Made by a program: the position numbers and the translations under genes
Part shown: positions 41,701 to 51,621 of the stretch, one piece after another
Numbering within the stretch: the stretch's first letter is position 1
Layout of the letters: each line of letters begins with the position of its first letter
Notes under the pieces: generated by a model
What the model was told of the DNA's origin: nothing
Seen by the model: the letters and a program-made list of their open reading frames with translations, nothing else
Databases searched by the model: none
Source of the DNA: Ascarosepion bandense
Taxonomy: Eukaryota; Mollusca; Cephalopoda; Sepiida; Sepiidae
Length of the DNA stretch: 64,000 nucleotides
Direction: 5' to 3'
NCBI GenBank assembly: GCA_037127315.1
Contig: JBBBDQ010000913.1
Span: 2,785,001-2,849,000 of the forward strand

Positions 41701-41832
41701 CCAGTTTAGTAGCTTGAGTAAATTCGCGAAGTCGGGTACCAGGGTGTTAAGCTCGTGGGTTAGGGTAAGTCGGGTACCAAGGTGTTAAGCTCGTGGGAAC
41801 AGAATCCGTGAAAGTATTCTTTTTATTTGTTT
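41701..41832 (-). mobile_element. CR1/Jockey-like LINE, part 2, with internal duplication
   Basis: AGCTTGAGTAAATTCGCGAA matches the TRATRLA-coding region in reverse. AAGTCGGGTACCAGGGTGTT is followed 51 bases later by AAGTCGGGTACCAAGGTGTT, a short tandem duplication. Confidence 0.65.
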
Positions 41833-41842
41833 TGTTTGTTTT

Positions 41843-42148
41843 TCTTGTGGAGTAGTTTTCGCACTGAATCGTGCTATGCCGGTAGCTAAACGACTTAACG
41901 CACCCAGAATGTTAGAAACTTGGTAATCTTCCACTGTAAGCTGACACCTTAGTATTCGGTTAACTGCCGAATAATATCAACTGCCTAGTAGTTCTACTGA
42001 ACTCCTATAGAACTCTAAAGAACTCTGTAGAACTTCTAAGAACACCTATGAATTTCCCAAGAACTTCTCAAGTTAACTTCCTTTTAACTGTTATTAATAT
42101 AGGAGGGAGATTCCATTGTCTGAGGAATAGATGTGTTTCTCCAACACA
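41843..42148. mobile_element. LTR family S1, third copy
   Basis: CTTGTGGAGTAGTTTTCGCA to GAGGAATAGATGTGTTTCTC and CAACACA. The body matches 27574 and 42617. I see no clear TSD, so the ends are approximate. Confidence 0.75.
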
Positions 42149-42616
42149 GTTGTTTTCCCCTCTCTCTTTTTATTTCTTGTTTTCCTCGGATACTTGTTTC
42201 TGTTTTTCATTTACTGATTTCTCTACCATGGGTCTTTTACAGGGTGAACCTTATTGCAAACAAAACGAAAAAAAAGAAAAAAAGAAAAGGAAACGTTCCG
42301 ATTCGTTAATAATCTTCACAGGAGACTCTATTTGTCTCAGGACACAGTAACTGTTTTGTAATTGGAAGACACATTCGGTTAACTCACATCTGTCTACGCC
42401 TCAGGCACAAACGGTTTTCTTTTTTTTTTTATCTCTTATCGATTTTTTGTCTTCTTTCTTGTTAACATTTTTCCATGACGACAAAATGGAATATTTTTTT
42501 TTTATTATCGACGGCTCGTAGGAGTTTAAACAATTTCTTGTTTTTACCACTTTCCTCATATTTCAATAATCTTCGATCTTCATTGAGTGGCCTTTAATTA
42601 TACCTTAATAGGTACT
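42149..42616. other. Unassigned sequence
   Basis: T-rich and A-rich patches. A 100-codon plus frame (42048-42350) begins inside the LTR and has no domain. No gene supported. Confidence 0.5.
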
Positions 42617-42961
42617 TGTTGTGAAGTAGTTTTCGCACTGAAAGTTATAATCGTGCTATGTCGGTTGCTAATCGACTTAACACATCCAAAATATTAGGAA
42701 CTTGGTAATCTTCCACTGAAAGCTGACTCCCTAGTATTCGGCTAACTGCCGACTAATATCAACTGCCTTTGTCTAACTATGTCCAAACTGGAACTAACTA
42801 ATAATTCTACTGAACTCCAATATAACTTAAAAGAACTCTCTAGAACTTCCAAGAACTCCTAAGAACTTCCCAAGAACTCCTCGAGTTAACTTTCTGTTAA
42901 CTAATATTAATATAGGAAGGAGAGTTCATTATCTGAGGAATAGGTGTGTTTCACCATAACA
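42617..42961. mobile_element. Solo LTR, family S1 (345 bp), perfect TSD
   Basis: TGTTGTGAAGTAGTTTTCGC to GTGTTTCACCATAACA. GTACT lies directly before (42612-42616) and directly after (42962-42966). It is about 65 bp longer than the 27574 copy because of extra GAACTTCC/AAGAACTCC-type units, so a short internal repeat varies between copies. Confidence 0.9.
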
Positions 42962-42966
42962 GTACT

Positions 42967-43312
42967 CTTTTTAGATTTTGAAATCCCATAGTATTTTGCC
43001 TTCTTTATTATCCAGAATGTGTGGAAAATAAAAGTTATCTGTCATGAACTTTCCCCACCAGGGTGGAAGCACTGATGTTGGTTGCTCGGAAGATTTGACT
43101 GAATCTTTTTATGTTCTCCCGCCTGGTTAAAATGTCATTGAGCTTTGGGCTTAAAAGGGGCTTTTTTAACAGACGAAGCGGCTACTATTGCTAACCATTC
43201 ATCTGTTCTGCTTCCTCGCGAAGAACATCTTTTTCACAACTCAGAAAATGCCACTTAACTGACTAATACTTAACTTCAGAAAGAGGCAGTTGAAATTTCT
43301 AAAGCACATTGA
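42967..43312. other. Unassigned sequence
   Basis: No supported exon or repeat family. CTTCAGAAAGAGGCAGTTGA (43274-43293) is a small RTE scrap (RKRQLK) directly before the SINE. Confidence 0.45.
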
Positions 43313-43550
43313 GGAGCAGGAGATATCGGCTCGGAACAAGGAATTGGAGAGCTGAGTTCGATTTCCAGTCAAATTCCTTAAATTCACTTTCGCGCAAATA
43401 CCTTTAGGATAGGTATTAATCCATTTCATTTCCCTCCAGCTGCGGGTTAAATAGCATGACAGATTGAGTTATATAACCTTGGTTGGCAACCAGTCTACCT
43501 CAGAAAACAATGGCAACCTACTGTGGGAAAATCTTTTGCTTCGCTCAATT
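43313..43550 (+). mobile_element. SINE family 1, truncated at both ends
   Basis: GAGATATCGGCTCGGAACAA, CTGAGTTCGATTTCCAG (B box), GGTTAAATAGCATGACAGAT and TGTGGGAAAATCTTTTGCTT. It lacks the first bases and the GACTGA end. Confidence 0.82.
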
Positions 43551-43582
43551 ATGATTATTAATTAGAATATCTCAAGGTTGTT

Positions 43583-43968
43583 TTTTTTATCACTTCACCC
43601 CAAGTAAAGCAGAACTGCCACTGGTGCGCAGTGGGGTACAGAAGAGGTGAATGATGAGAAAGAGAAACGAGTTACAGGAGAGTTAGAGAATGAGTAAGAA
43701 AAGGATGAGAATACAGGTATGAAGAGGGCTGCATGAGAGTAGAGTGGAAAGGAAGAACATGATACAAAAGTTATTAGGGAAAAGATGTCAGTCAAAAAGA
43801 TAAGAGATGGCAATTGACTTCGCCTTTAAATTCTTGGAGGTTGTAGCTTTCAGGAAAGCGAGTATACGGATGGGAATTCCACAGGCGGGGAAGGGCAAGC
43901 CAAGAAGCTGTAGGGTAAAAGTTGCAGTTACATTTGATTGGTTTCACTGTAAAAGGGTGGGACATTGT
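43583..43968 (-). mobile_element. CR1/Jockey-like LINE 3' end
   Basis: T run then CACTTCACCCCAAGTAAAGC. Minus frame 43980-43792 shows MSHPFTVKPIKCNCNFYP and LPRLWNSHPYTRFPESYNLQ, then EFKGEVNCHLLSF. Confidence 0.83.
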
Positions 43969-44107
43969 AACGAAAGACATGACTTACCTCCGAATTCGAA
44001 TCGGGCGCAAACGTGTCTTGCCTACAAGATAATAACAAAAAAGAAATATGGCCGCTATTGAAGGTACAATTTATGCGTGCCTATCTCGTCCAAAAGAGTC
44101 GATATTT

Positions 44108-44575
44108 TTTTTTTTAATCATTTCATCTCGAGCAAGGCGGAAACGCCACTGATATGCAGGGGGTTACATAAATGTAAAAAGATTAATTAGAAAAGAGTGA
44201 GGAGTACAAACTAGTTAGAAAGGAACAATAGAAAGCTGAGAAAGAAGGTGCGATGACAGATACATAGGTGGAGAAAGGGAAGGTTATACAGAGGTAGGGA
44301 GAGAGCTAGAGGCCAGTGGTTAGTAGATGAGTATTGACTTTGCATTTAAATTTCTGGAGGTTGTAGCAGTCAGGAAAGCAAGAATACGGGAGCGAGTTCC
44401 ACAGGCGGGAAGTGCGAGAGAAGAAGCTGAAGGAGTAGAATTGTCGTCTGCATTTGGCTAACCTGACTGTGAATGGGTGGGACCCAGTTGCCAGTCTGGT
44501 TGCACGAGTAAACACCTGTTAAGGAGGCATCAGTGACTTAAGCTCGTCCGAGCAGAAGCCATGAAATATTTATAG
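44108..44575 (-). mobile_element. CR1/Jockey-like LINE 3' end
   Basis: T run, TCATTTCATCTCGAGCAAGG; minus frame 44515-44306 with FTRATRLATGSHPFTVRLAK, CRRQFYSFSFFSRTSRLWNS and LPYSCFPDCYNLQKFKCKVN. Very similar to the 38744 copy (same subfamily). Confidence 0.85.
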
Positions 44576-45099
44576 AAATTTGAATTAAGAAAGTTTCACT
44601 CTTCAATTCTTGCTTTTCTCAAAAATCAACATCAAGTTAACCTGCTTGGTAAATTTCGATTCAAAGAACAGACAATGGCGGGGATGGGTAACCTGCTGAT
44701 ACCTTGGCCAGGATAGCTTCGCATAACAGAATAAATAAATAAATAAAAATCCCAAATTTTTTTGCACACATGAAAATTTTGGCCGTCTTGTAATGGCATA
44801 AAAAGCAGGGTGCCAACGGTGCTAAAATGAAACGGGATTTTTCGGCGGATTGCGTGTGTCGAAGTTACAGATTGACAATTAGACTGACAAAGAGGAAGTA
44901 GGAGCGGTTTAGTTGGTGTCTGTTTCACAACTGCCCTGTGTAACGGCCGAGAAAGGGAAACCTGAAATCCATTTCCTTGAGGCAACCAAAGAAAGGAAGA
45001 AAGAAAAAAAGCTGGCCTACCGGCGAGTGTAGCACTGCGCTTTTTTGCCCCCACCTCATCATCATTCATTTTTTTTTTTTACTACAGATATAGCCGCTA
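44576..45099. other. Unassigned; 145-codon minus frame without domain
   Basis: A minus frame at 45069-44632 is long for random DNA here but shows no recognisable domain, no clear signal peptide and no neighbouring exon signals. I leave it as unsupported. Confidence 0.35.
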
Positions 45100-45182
45100 G
45101 TCTAGTAGCTCAAGTAAATTCAGGCACCAGGGTGCTAAGCTCATCAGAGCAAAAGCCGTGAAATTATTTGTAGAAAATTTCT
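45100..45182 (-). mobile_element. CR1/Jockey-like LINE scrap
   Basis: GTAGCTCAAGTAAATTCAGG and CTCATCAGAGCAAAAGCCGT are the reversed TRATRLA and SDEL regions. It may be the missing 5' side of the 43583 copy, separated by the 44108 insertion (inference). Confidence 0.6.
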
Positions 45183-45363
45183 AAATTCTTGAAAAAGCAT
45201 CGAAAAACTATCCTCAAAAACTGCCTTTTGATTGACTGGTCATGTACTACGAATGAACAACAACAGACTCATGTCCCAAATCATTCATAGTAAACTCAGC
45301 AGTGGTCAGAGACCCTGCAGCTAAAACAGACATTACGGAAGAGAAACCTTCAGAAATTAGGTA

Positions 45364-45643
45364 TTTGTGGTGCCGTAGATATCGACTCGGTACAAAAAAT
45401 CGAAGAGCCGGTTTCGAATTCCATTCAAATTCGTTGCATTCACTTACGCCCAAATACCATTGGGAAAGGTATTAATCCGTCCCTTTCCTCCACTTATGGA
45501 TTAAATAAGAGGACAGATTGGGTTCTATAGCCTTCAGACTACCGCAGAAAGTAATGGCATCATACTGCTCGATAATCTTCTGCCCAGTCAGTCATGATCA
45601 CTCAAAGCGTGTATCACCTATGGCACTTAACCGACTGACTGAA
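45364..45643 (+). mobile_element. SINE family 1, diverged
   Basis: TTTGTGGTGCCGTAGATATC (A box), CCGGTTTCGAATTCC (B box), ACTTATGGATTAAATAAGAG, then GGCACTTAACCGACTGACTG. Confidence 0.83.
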
Positions 45644-45651
45644 TATTACAG

Positions 45652-46625
45652 TAATGAGAAGAGGTGGATTCATACCTAATCAGAATTTGATAAACAAGAA
45701 ATCATAATGTGGATATAAATGGGGGATCAATTCTCTATTGTAATCAGTACATAAACTGATCCCTCATTTTGTGACCATGATATTTTTTATCCATATATAG
45801 TCTAGTTGTATGGGCTTGTGCAAATGTATTGCAGAGCAGGGTTTGGGGGGGGGGGAGGAACAAGATAAAAAATTATTGAGAGCGACAAGAGACAGAGCCA
45901 GGTGAAGTCCATGATCGCTTACGTCCTGAAGGGACACGGCACATGAAGAAGAAGAAATAAATCTAAAAGACATGACTGCATAGCTAATCAGTAATCAGAA
46001 GAGGTGGATTCATACCTAATCAAAATTTGATTAACAAACAAATTATAATGTTGATATAAAGTGAGGGATCGATTCTCTATTATAATCATTATGTAAACTG
46101 ATCCTTCACTTTGTGGTCATGCTAGTTTCTATCCATTTATCTTCTAGATATATGGGCTTGAGCAAATGGATTGCAGAGTAGGGTTTAGGAGAGATACCAA
46201 GAGAAGAAAAATGTTGAAAGCAACAAGAGACAGAACCAAGTGGAAGTCGATGATCACCTACGTCCTGAAGGGACACGGCACATGAAGAAGAACAAATAAA
46301 ACTACGTAGCTAATCAGTAATGAGAAGAGGTGGATTGGTACCTAATCAGAATTTGATAAACAAACAAGATTTTATAATGTGAATATAAAGTGGGGGATCA
46401 ATTCTCTATTATAATCCTTATATAAACTGATCCTTCAATTTGTGGCCATGCCAGTTTCTATCAATTTATATTTTAGGTTTATGGATTTGAGGAAATGGAT
46501 TGCAAATCAGAGTTTGGGAGGGAGGAGTAGCAAGAAAACAAAATATTGAGAGTGACAAGAGACAGAGCCAAGTGGAAGTCCATGATCGCTTATGTCCTGA
46601 ACGGACACGGCAAATAATGAAGAAG
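45652..46625 (+). repeat. Triplicated ~330 bp unit: GGGGATCA palindrome spacer plus RTE tail
   Basis: Each of three units begins TAAT(G/C)AGAAGAGGTGGATT (45652, about 45989 and about 46318). It then has GGGGGATCAATTCTCTATT...AAACTGATCC(C/T)TCA, then an RTE terminus (GAGACAGAGCCAAGTGGAAG, TCCATGATCGCTTACGTCCT, GACACGGCACATGAAGAAGA). The palindromic spacer resembles the SINE-associated block at 41297. Confidence 0.85.
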
Positions 46626-46849
46626 ACGAATCTATCCGTAAATATAAAGGAAATATTCGAGGGACTGTGTTCTATTTCTTTCTGCTATTATTAGTAGTAG
46701 TAGCAGTAGTAGTAATATTATTATTAGTAGTAGTAAAAGCAGCACCGGCGGCCGAAGCTCTGGTCGTATTCTGCTAAATTTCTGATTACTTTTTTTATTC
46801 CCTACCTTCTTTTCAATGTCGTTACTTTCGTTAGTTTAACGGGACAAAA
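46626..46849. other. TAG-type microsatellite and unassigned DNA
   Basis: TAG/TAT/CAG trinucleotide patch at 46682-46742, then no recognised feature. Confidence 0.6.
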
Positions 46850-46880
46850 TTTTCCCGCTTCAGCAGTTTTCGCGGGAAAA
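46850..46880. promoter_or_regulatory. Inverted pair of E2F-like motifs
   Basis: TTTTCCCGC (46850-46858) and GCGGGAAAA (46872-46880) are exact reverse complements 13 bp apart and match the TTTSSCGC E2F-type consensus. They lie about 120 bp upstream of an ATG in good Kozak context. Seen in sequence; regulatory role is inference only. Confidence 0.3.
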
Positions 46881-46999
46881 ATTCTTCGCACGCATCTCAG
46901 AGTGCACGCTTAATGCTTCGTGTCTACTCAGCGCCACCTAGTGACATACAATACAAATAGACGCTAAAAAAATAAAAAACATAATTTATATAGAACAAA

Positions 47000-47278
47000 A
47001 TGGCGTTCGCCCTCGATCTGCCGTACTCCTTTCTGTCGCTTTTCTTTCTTTTTCTTTTTTTTTTTTCTGAACGTCTGTTTATTTTTTTTTTCTACTCTTT
47101 ATTCGCGACCATGTTTCTCGTCATCATTGAAATCATTATTTTCTATTCCCGCCATCACAGTCGTCGTTATTTCCATTTGAATGTAACGAATGACTTGAAA
47201 AGTTTCATTTTTGTTGTCTTTGTTTTCTTCTTTGCTTTTCTTTGCTTCTCATTTGTTTTTTTTTTCTTACATGTATAA
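47000..47278 (+). CDS. Hydrophobic 92-codon open frame, doubtful
   Basis: Starts AACAAAATGG (A at -3, G at +4) and reads MAFALDLPYSFLSLFFLF, a signal-peptide-like start, followed by more Phe/Leu-rich hydrophobic stretches to TAA. The downstream half sits in T-rich sequence, so most of its hydrophobicity may just be base composition. No family is recognised. It could be a first exon, but no splice or downstream exon evidence was found. Confidence 0.15.
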   Translation: MAFALDLPYSFLSLFFLFLFFFSERLFIFFFYSLFATMFLVIIEIIIFYSRHHSRRYFHLNVTNDLKSFIFVVFVFFFAFLCFSFVFFFLHV

Positions 47279-47439
47279 CAGCATGTCGCATTTCGGTACT
47301 TAGAAAACCAGAATCGCGCCAGGTTTTAAAGTATCTTCTTCTTCTAGACGTAGGCGATAATTGCCATCCATATCTCCCTATCACTAGTTGCTCTTTACAC
47401 GCTTTCGCCTGTTACCACACCCAAAACCCGCTCTACCAT

Positions 47440-47712
47440 CCACTTGCTGAAACCCTTCATTCACTTTCTCACCGATGTGATGTGGCTTCCCTCTGTCTTT
47501 TCTACAAATATTTTAATGGCAACAATTCTGTTGATATTTTCGCAAACTATACATTATAATATGCATTATAACATGGATATAAAGTAAGGGATCAAGTTTA
47601 TATTATAATCCTAATCATTTCCTATATTTAATCAGCCTTTCTCCACTCTACGTAGCACAGTAATGGCAGTGACATGCCTTGCTCGGGGTGAAACGCTTAT
47701 AAAAAAAAAAAA
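47440..47712 (+). mobile_element. CR1/Jockey-like LINE 3' end, internally rearranged
   Basis: Reads HSLSHRCDVASLCLFYKYFN, then is replaced by AT-rich spacer (47523-47615, including GGATATAAAGTAAGGGATCA). It resumes with the 3'UTR end CATGCCTTGCTCGGGGTGAA and A-run. Confidence 0.72.
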
Positions 47713-47715
47713 AAT

Positions 47716-47990
47716 TAATATTGACCATCAGGAAGAGACAACTGAAGTTCATGGGACATGCAATGAGGAAAGAGGAGCTTGGAGAACCTGACACTAACAG
47801 GCCAGACAGAGGGAAAAGGAGGCAGAGGAAAGCAGCGGATAATATATTTGAAGGGCCTGAGCTGGTGGATGACAGAATGGAGTGCGTGGTGTTACAGGAG
47901 AACGCGTGCTAAGAATCACCAGGGATAGGGGACGTGAAAAGCCATGATGTTTACGTTCTTAACGGACAAGGCAGACAGAAGAAGAAGAAT
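47716..47990 (+). mobile_element. RTE-like LINE 3' end
   Basis: MTIRKRQLKFMGHAMRKEEL, then GEPDTNRPDRGK (frame-shifted LTLTGQTEGK), RQRKAADNIFEGPELVDDRM; terminal ATGATGTTTACGTTCTTAAC and GACAAGGCAGACAGAAGAAG. Confidence 0.83.
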
Positions 47991-48154
47991 TTATGGATTG
48001 TTGTAAATATTTTCAAAATTATCTTTCTAAAAATCTAATGAAAATTGACTGATTGATTTGCTTCTCTTTTATGGTTCAACAACCTTTTACATGAGACAGA
48101 ATCTATCTTTAAACTGTTAGAAATTTTTGGAGATAATAATTGTCTCCTGTTACA

Positions 48155-48302
48155 CACCCTTTTAATTAACCCATAGATAGTGGAGAAAAAATGGATTTAT
48201 ACCTTTCCCAAAGGTATTTGGTCGTAAAGGATTTTAACCGACCTGAAATAAATTGGAACTCGGCTCTCCAATTTTCAATTCCGAGCTATTATCTATTACA
48301 TC
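48155..48302 (-). mobile_element. SINE family 1, 5' half
   Basis: TTTTAATTAACCCATAGATA, TACCTTTCCCAAAGGTATTT and CGGCTCTCCAATTTTCAATT, with head remnant TATTACATCACCTGCACATA. Diverged. Confidence 0.65.
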
Positions 48303-48317
48303 ACCTGCACATATACA

Positions 48318-48425
48318 AGCTGACAGGTTCTGGTATTGCCAAGTTATCACCCATTTAGGTACCGACACGGCTCGTCGTTGCTTAACTTTGTTCCTCTTAC
48401 AGGAACCGGTGTTTCCTGGTGATAC
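48318..48425 (-). mobile_element. 5S rRNA-derived repeat
   Basis: Plus strand GCTGACAGGTTCTGGTATTG, CAAGTTATCACCCATTTAGG, GGCTCGTCGTTGCTTAACTT and GGAACCGGTGTTTCCTGG follow the order of reversed 5S rRNA with about a quarter of positions changed. Joined head-on to a SINE family 1 fragment. Confidence 0.72.
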
Positions 48426-48516
48426 GCCCGTAAGCCCCTCATGAAAAGTTTTCCTTGAGCTATATGTGTACATCTATCTGGCATTTTCTTGCTCTCCGAT
48501 TCTGATCAGAAATATA

Positions 48517-49384
48517 TGAGGGTCATTCAATAAATAAGATGAAGTTTTCGGTATAAGGACTTCTAATACAGATAGAAGCTTAATTTTTTCCTTTACTTCT
48601 TTTTCAAAGAGATTTAAGTTTTTTGGCAGATTGAAAAAAAGATTTGAGAGTTTAGGAGATTAACAAAGATGGCCGACCAAGAAGCATGCGCTAGGATTGA
48701 ACATAGGTCAGTTATCAAGTTTTTGATTGCTGAAGGGTGAAAACCAGCTGAAATTCATAGGAGAATGTCAACTGTGTATGGTGCCACATGTTTCAGACAA
48801 AAAATGTCTACAAGTGCGCTAAATTGTTTAAAGAAGGACAGAGCAGTGTTGAGGATGAAGACAGGCTTGGGAGGCCTACAGAAGTGAGGTCTCCTGAGGT
48901 GATCGAATCAGTCAATGACCTCATTCAGTCTCACAGAAGGGTGACAGTTAATGACATTACAACGACTTTGAGCTTATCTGTTGAACAAAAGCAGGGGTCA
49001 TCAGTCACGTGGAGTTGTCTTTTATCAAGACAACGCCAAGCCTCAAACGATGCAGACCATCAACGAGCTGGGCTGAGAACTGCTCCCTCATCCCCCTTAC
49101 AGTCCAGACCTTGCCTCTTCAGACTTTCACCTGTTTGGTCCATTGAAAGCGTTCACAAGAGACACGAAGTTTTAAAGTGACGATGAAGTCAAAAGTGCTG
49201 TGAGCGATTGGCTGAGACATCAGTCCAAAGATTTTTACGCTGAGGGAATACGGAAGCCTATGCACAGACGGGAAAGTATGTGACACTGCTATGAGACTAC
49301 ACTGAAAAATAAAAAAAGTAAGCTTCTATCTGCATTAGAAGTTTTTATACCGAAAAATTCACCTTATTTGTTGAACGACCCTCG
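48517..49384 (+). mobile_element. Mariner transposon, internally deleted (868 bp)
   Basis: Terminal inverted repeats of about 74 bp: left TGAGGGTCATTCAATAAATA..., right ending AACGACCCTCG. TA flanks both ends (48515-48516, 49385-49386). The interior, in shifting frames, reads RIEHRSVIKFLIAEG, KPAEIHRRMSTVYGAT, KCAKLFKEGQSSVEDEDRLG and RPTEVRS (N-terminal HTH region). After a deletion it gives the end of the catalytic domain: VFYQDNAKPQTMQTINELG, HPPYSPDLASSDFHLFGPLK and DDEVKSAVSDWL. The middle of the DDD domain is missing, so it is a non-autonomous copy. Confidence 0.92.
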
Positions 49385-49972
49385 TAGAAGTCCTTATACC
49401 GAAAGATTCACCTTATTTATTGAATGACACTCGTAGAAGTCCTTATACCGAAAACTTCACTTTATTTGTGGAACGACCAGTGTAGAAGTCCTTATACCGA
49501 AAAAATCAACTTATTTATTGAATGACACTCGTAGAAGTTTTTATGCCGAAAAATTCACCTTATTTATTGAATGACACTCATAGAAGCTCTTATACCGAAA
49601 ATTTCACCTTATTTATTGAATGACACTCGTAGAAATCCTTATACCGAAAAATTCACCTTATTTATTAAATTACACTCGTAGATGTCCTAATACCGAAAAC
49701 TTCACCTTATTTATTGAATGACACTCGTAGAAGTTCTTATACCGAAAAATTCACCTTATTTATTAAATGACACTCGTAGAAATCCTTATTCCAAAAAATT
49801 AACCTTATTTATTGAAAGCCACTCGTAGAAGTCCTTATACCGAAAACTTCACCTTATTTGTTGAACGACCCTCGTAGAAATCCTTATACCAAAAAATTAA
49901 CCATATTTATTGAAAGACACTCGTAGAAGTCCTTATACCAAAAACTTCACCTTATTTGTTGAACGACCCTCG
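49385..49972 (+). repeat. 49 bp satellite derived from the mariner right terminal repeat
   Basis: Exactly twelve consecutive 49 bp units start at 49385 and every 49 bases after that to 49924. Each reads TAGAAGTCCTTATACCGAAA then A(A/C)TTCACCTTATTTRTTGA and AYGACMCTCG. The unit equals TA plus the terminal 47 bases of the mariner's right end (49336-49384), in the same orientation. Variants ending GAACGACCCTCG and GAATGACACTCG are interspersed. Nothing is coding. Confidence 0.96.
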
Positions 49973-50059
49973 TAGTATTTCTTGGTTGAGTGGCCTTCGT
50001 AAAATCTACGTTTACCTGTCCTACTTTTAGGCAAGAGTTCTTCTTTGAGCACTTTTCAT
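49973..50059. other. Unassigned junction sequence
   Basis: Short AT-balanced stretch between the mariner-derived array and repeat D. It starts TAGTATTTCTTGG, which may be a last decayed satellite unit. Confidence 0.4.
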
Positions 50060-50691
50060 TAAGTTGGTTATGTGGTTAGTCTTTATGGTTGGTGGCATTC
50101 TCAGGTGATTCCGTTCTTAGAACACCTAGTATCTGTTCTTTAATGACGGCAGACAACATTCTTCTTACTTCTCACTTATCTCCAGGAGAGCAAAATATTC
50201 CGCCTCCTTTAACTCATGTTTTCCACTGACATGAAATTAAATCGATTATCAGGTCTAAAGCTAGGAAAGTTGGTTCATTAAGTTGTTTATTTGTTGGCGT
50301 GTGCATACGTAAAAAAAGAAACACCACTTCCCCGCCTCGCAAAAAAACAAGCTTGTAATATTTTCTCATCACAGAACTAACCGCGACTGTTTTTCAGCCA
50401 TTATGATTGGTTGGTTGCATTCTCTGGTGATTCCGTTCTTAGAACACCTAGTGTGTCTCAAGTTGACAATTTTAACTCTTCCTAAACAAAACTACTTTTC
50501 TTTAATGACGGCAGACAACATTCTTCTAGCTTCCATCAGCATGGCTACTGCTTATCTCCAAGAGAGCAAAATATTCCGCCTCCTTTAACTAGTGTTTTCC
50601 ACTGACATGAAGTGGTGTGGCTTTTATTAAATCGATTATCAGGTCTAAAGCTAGGAAAGTTGGTTCATTAAGTTGATTATTTGTTGGGGTA
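50060..50691 (+). repeat. Repeat D, copies 1 and 2
   Basis: Copy 1 (50080-50285) and copy 2 (50400-50690) share GGTGATTCCGTTCTTAGAAC, AATGACGGCAGACAACATTC, CAAAATATTCCGCCTCCTTT and TCGATTATCAGGTCTAAAGC. Copy 1 lacks an internal ~80 bp. A leader GCATACGTAAAAAAAGAAAC with AACAAGCTTGTAAT precedes copy 2 and also copy 3. Confidence 0.85.
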
Positions 50692-51112
50692 TCTTCTTCT
50701 ATGTGCCCTGTCCCTTCAGGACGTAGGCGATCATGGTTCTCCACGTCTCCCTATCTCTTGTGGCTCTTAGCATGTTTGCTCCTGTTACTCCTGGCAACCT
50801 CCGTTCCGTCATCCACCTGATCAGGCCCTGCAAATATATTATCCGCTGCCTTCCTTTGTCTCTTTTTTCCTTCTATCTGGCCAGTCAGTATCAGGTTCTC
50901 CAGGCTCTCCTTCCTCATTGCATGTCCCAGGAACTTCAGTTGTCTCTTCCTGATGCTCAGTATTAATTTCCTTTTTGTTGCCATTCTTTCCAACACCTCA
51001 TCGTTGCTTGCATGCTCGGTCCACGATATCCGCAGCATCCTTCTGTAGAACCACATTTCCGCTGCTTCCAGTTTTGTCCTCATTTTCGATGATATTGTCC
51101 AGTTGGTGTATG
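50692..51112 (-). mobile_element. RTE-like LINE 3' end inserted among D repeats
   Basis: The best-preserved RTE C-terminus in the window. Minus frame 51182-50751 shows NWTISSKMRTKLEAAEMWFY, RRMLRISWTEHASNDEVLER, MATKRKLILSIRKRQLKFLG and HAMRKESLENLILTGQIEGK. The strand end reads TGATCGCCTACGTCCTGAAG, GGACAGGGCACATAGAAGAA. One long frame is open, so this may be a relatively young copy. Confidence 0.9.
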
Positions 51113-51480
51113 CATACGTAAAAAAAGAAACACCCCTCCCCGCCTCGAAAAAAAAAACAAGCTTGTAACATTTTATCATCACAGAACTGACCGTGACTGT
51201 TTTTCAGCCATTATGGTTGGTTGGTTGCATTCTCTGGTGATTCTTTTCTTAGAACACCTAGTGTGTCTCAAGTTGACAATTTTAAATCTTCCTAAACAAA
51301 ACTGCTTTCTTTTAATAACGGCAGACAAACTTCTTCTCCTTTCCATCGGGATGGATGATGCTAATCACCGGGAGAGCAACACTTTCCGTTTCCTTTGACT
51401 CATGTTTTCTACTAACATGAAGTAGTGGGATTATATTAAACCAGTTGACGCGTCTACTGCTATGAAAGTTGGTTCCCTGT
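51113..51480 (+). repeat. Repeat D, copy 3
   Basis: Leader GCATACGTAAAAAAAGAAAC followed by GGTTGGTTGCATTCTCTGGT, TTAATAACGGCAGACAAACT and CATGTTTTCTACTAACATGA. The sequence right of the RTE resembles the sequence left of copy 2, as if the RTE separates tandem units. Confidence 0.85.
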
Positions 51481-51621
51481 GTCAAGCCAGTCAATCTTGC
51501 ACGTATATATAGCGACCATCTGTCTCTGCATTGAATATTACTGCCATATCTGGTCGGCTGGTCCAACTATATATCTCGAAATTCTTGACAAAATTTAAAT
51601 AAGGATCTGTAATCTAAGGGA

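Noticed and set aside
44632..45069. 145-codon minus frame as a gene
   Set aside because: No recognisable domain, no splice context and placed between LINE fragments; length alone is weak evidence.
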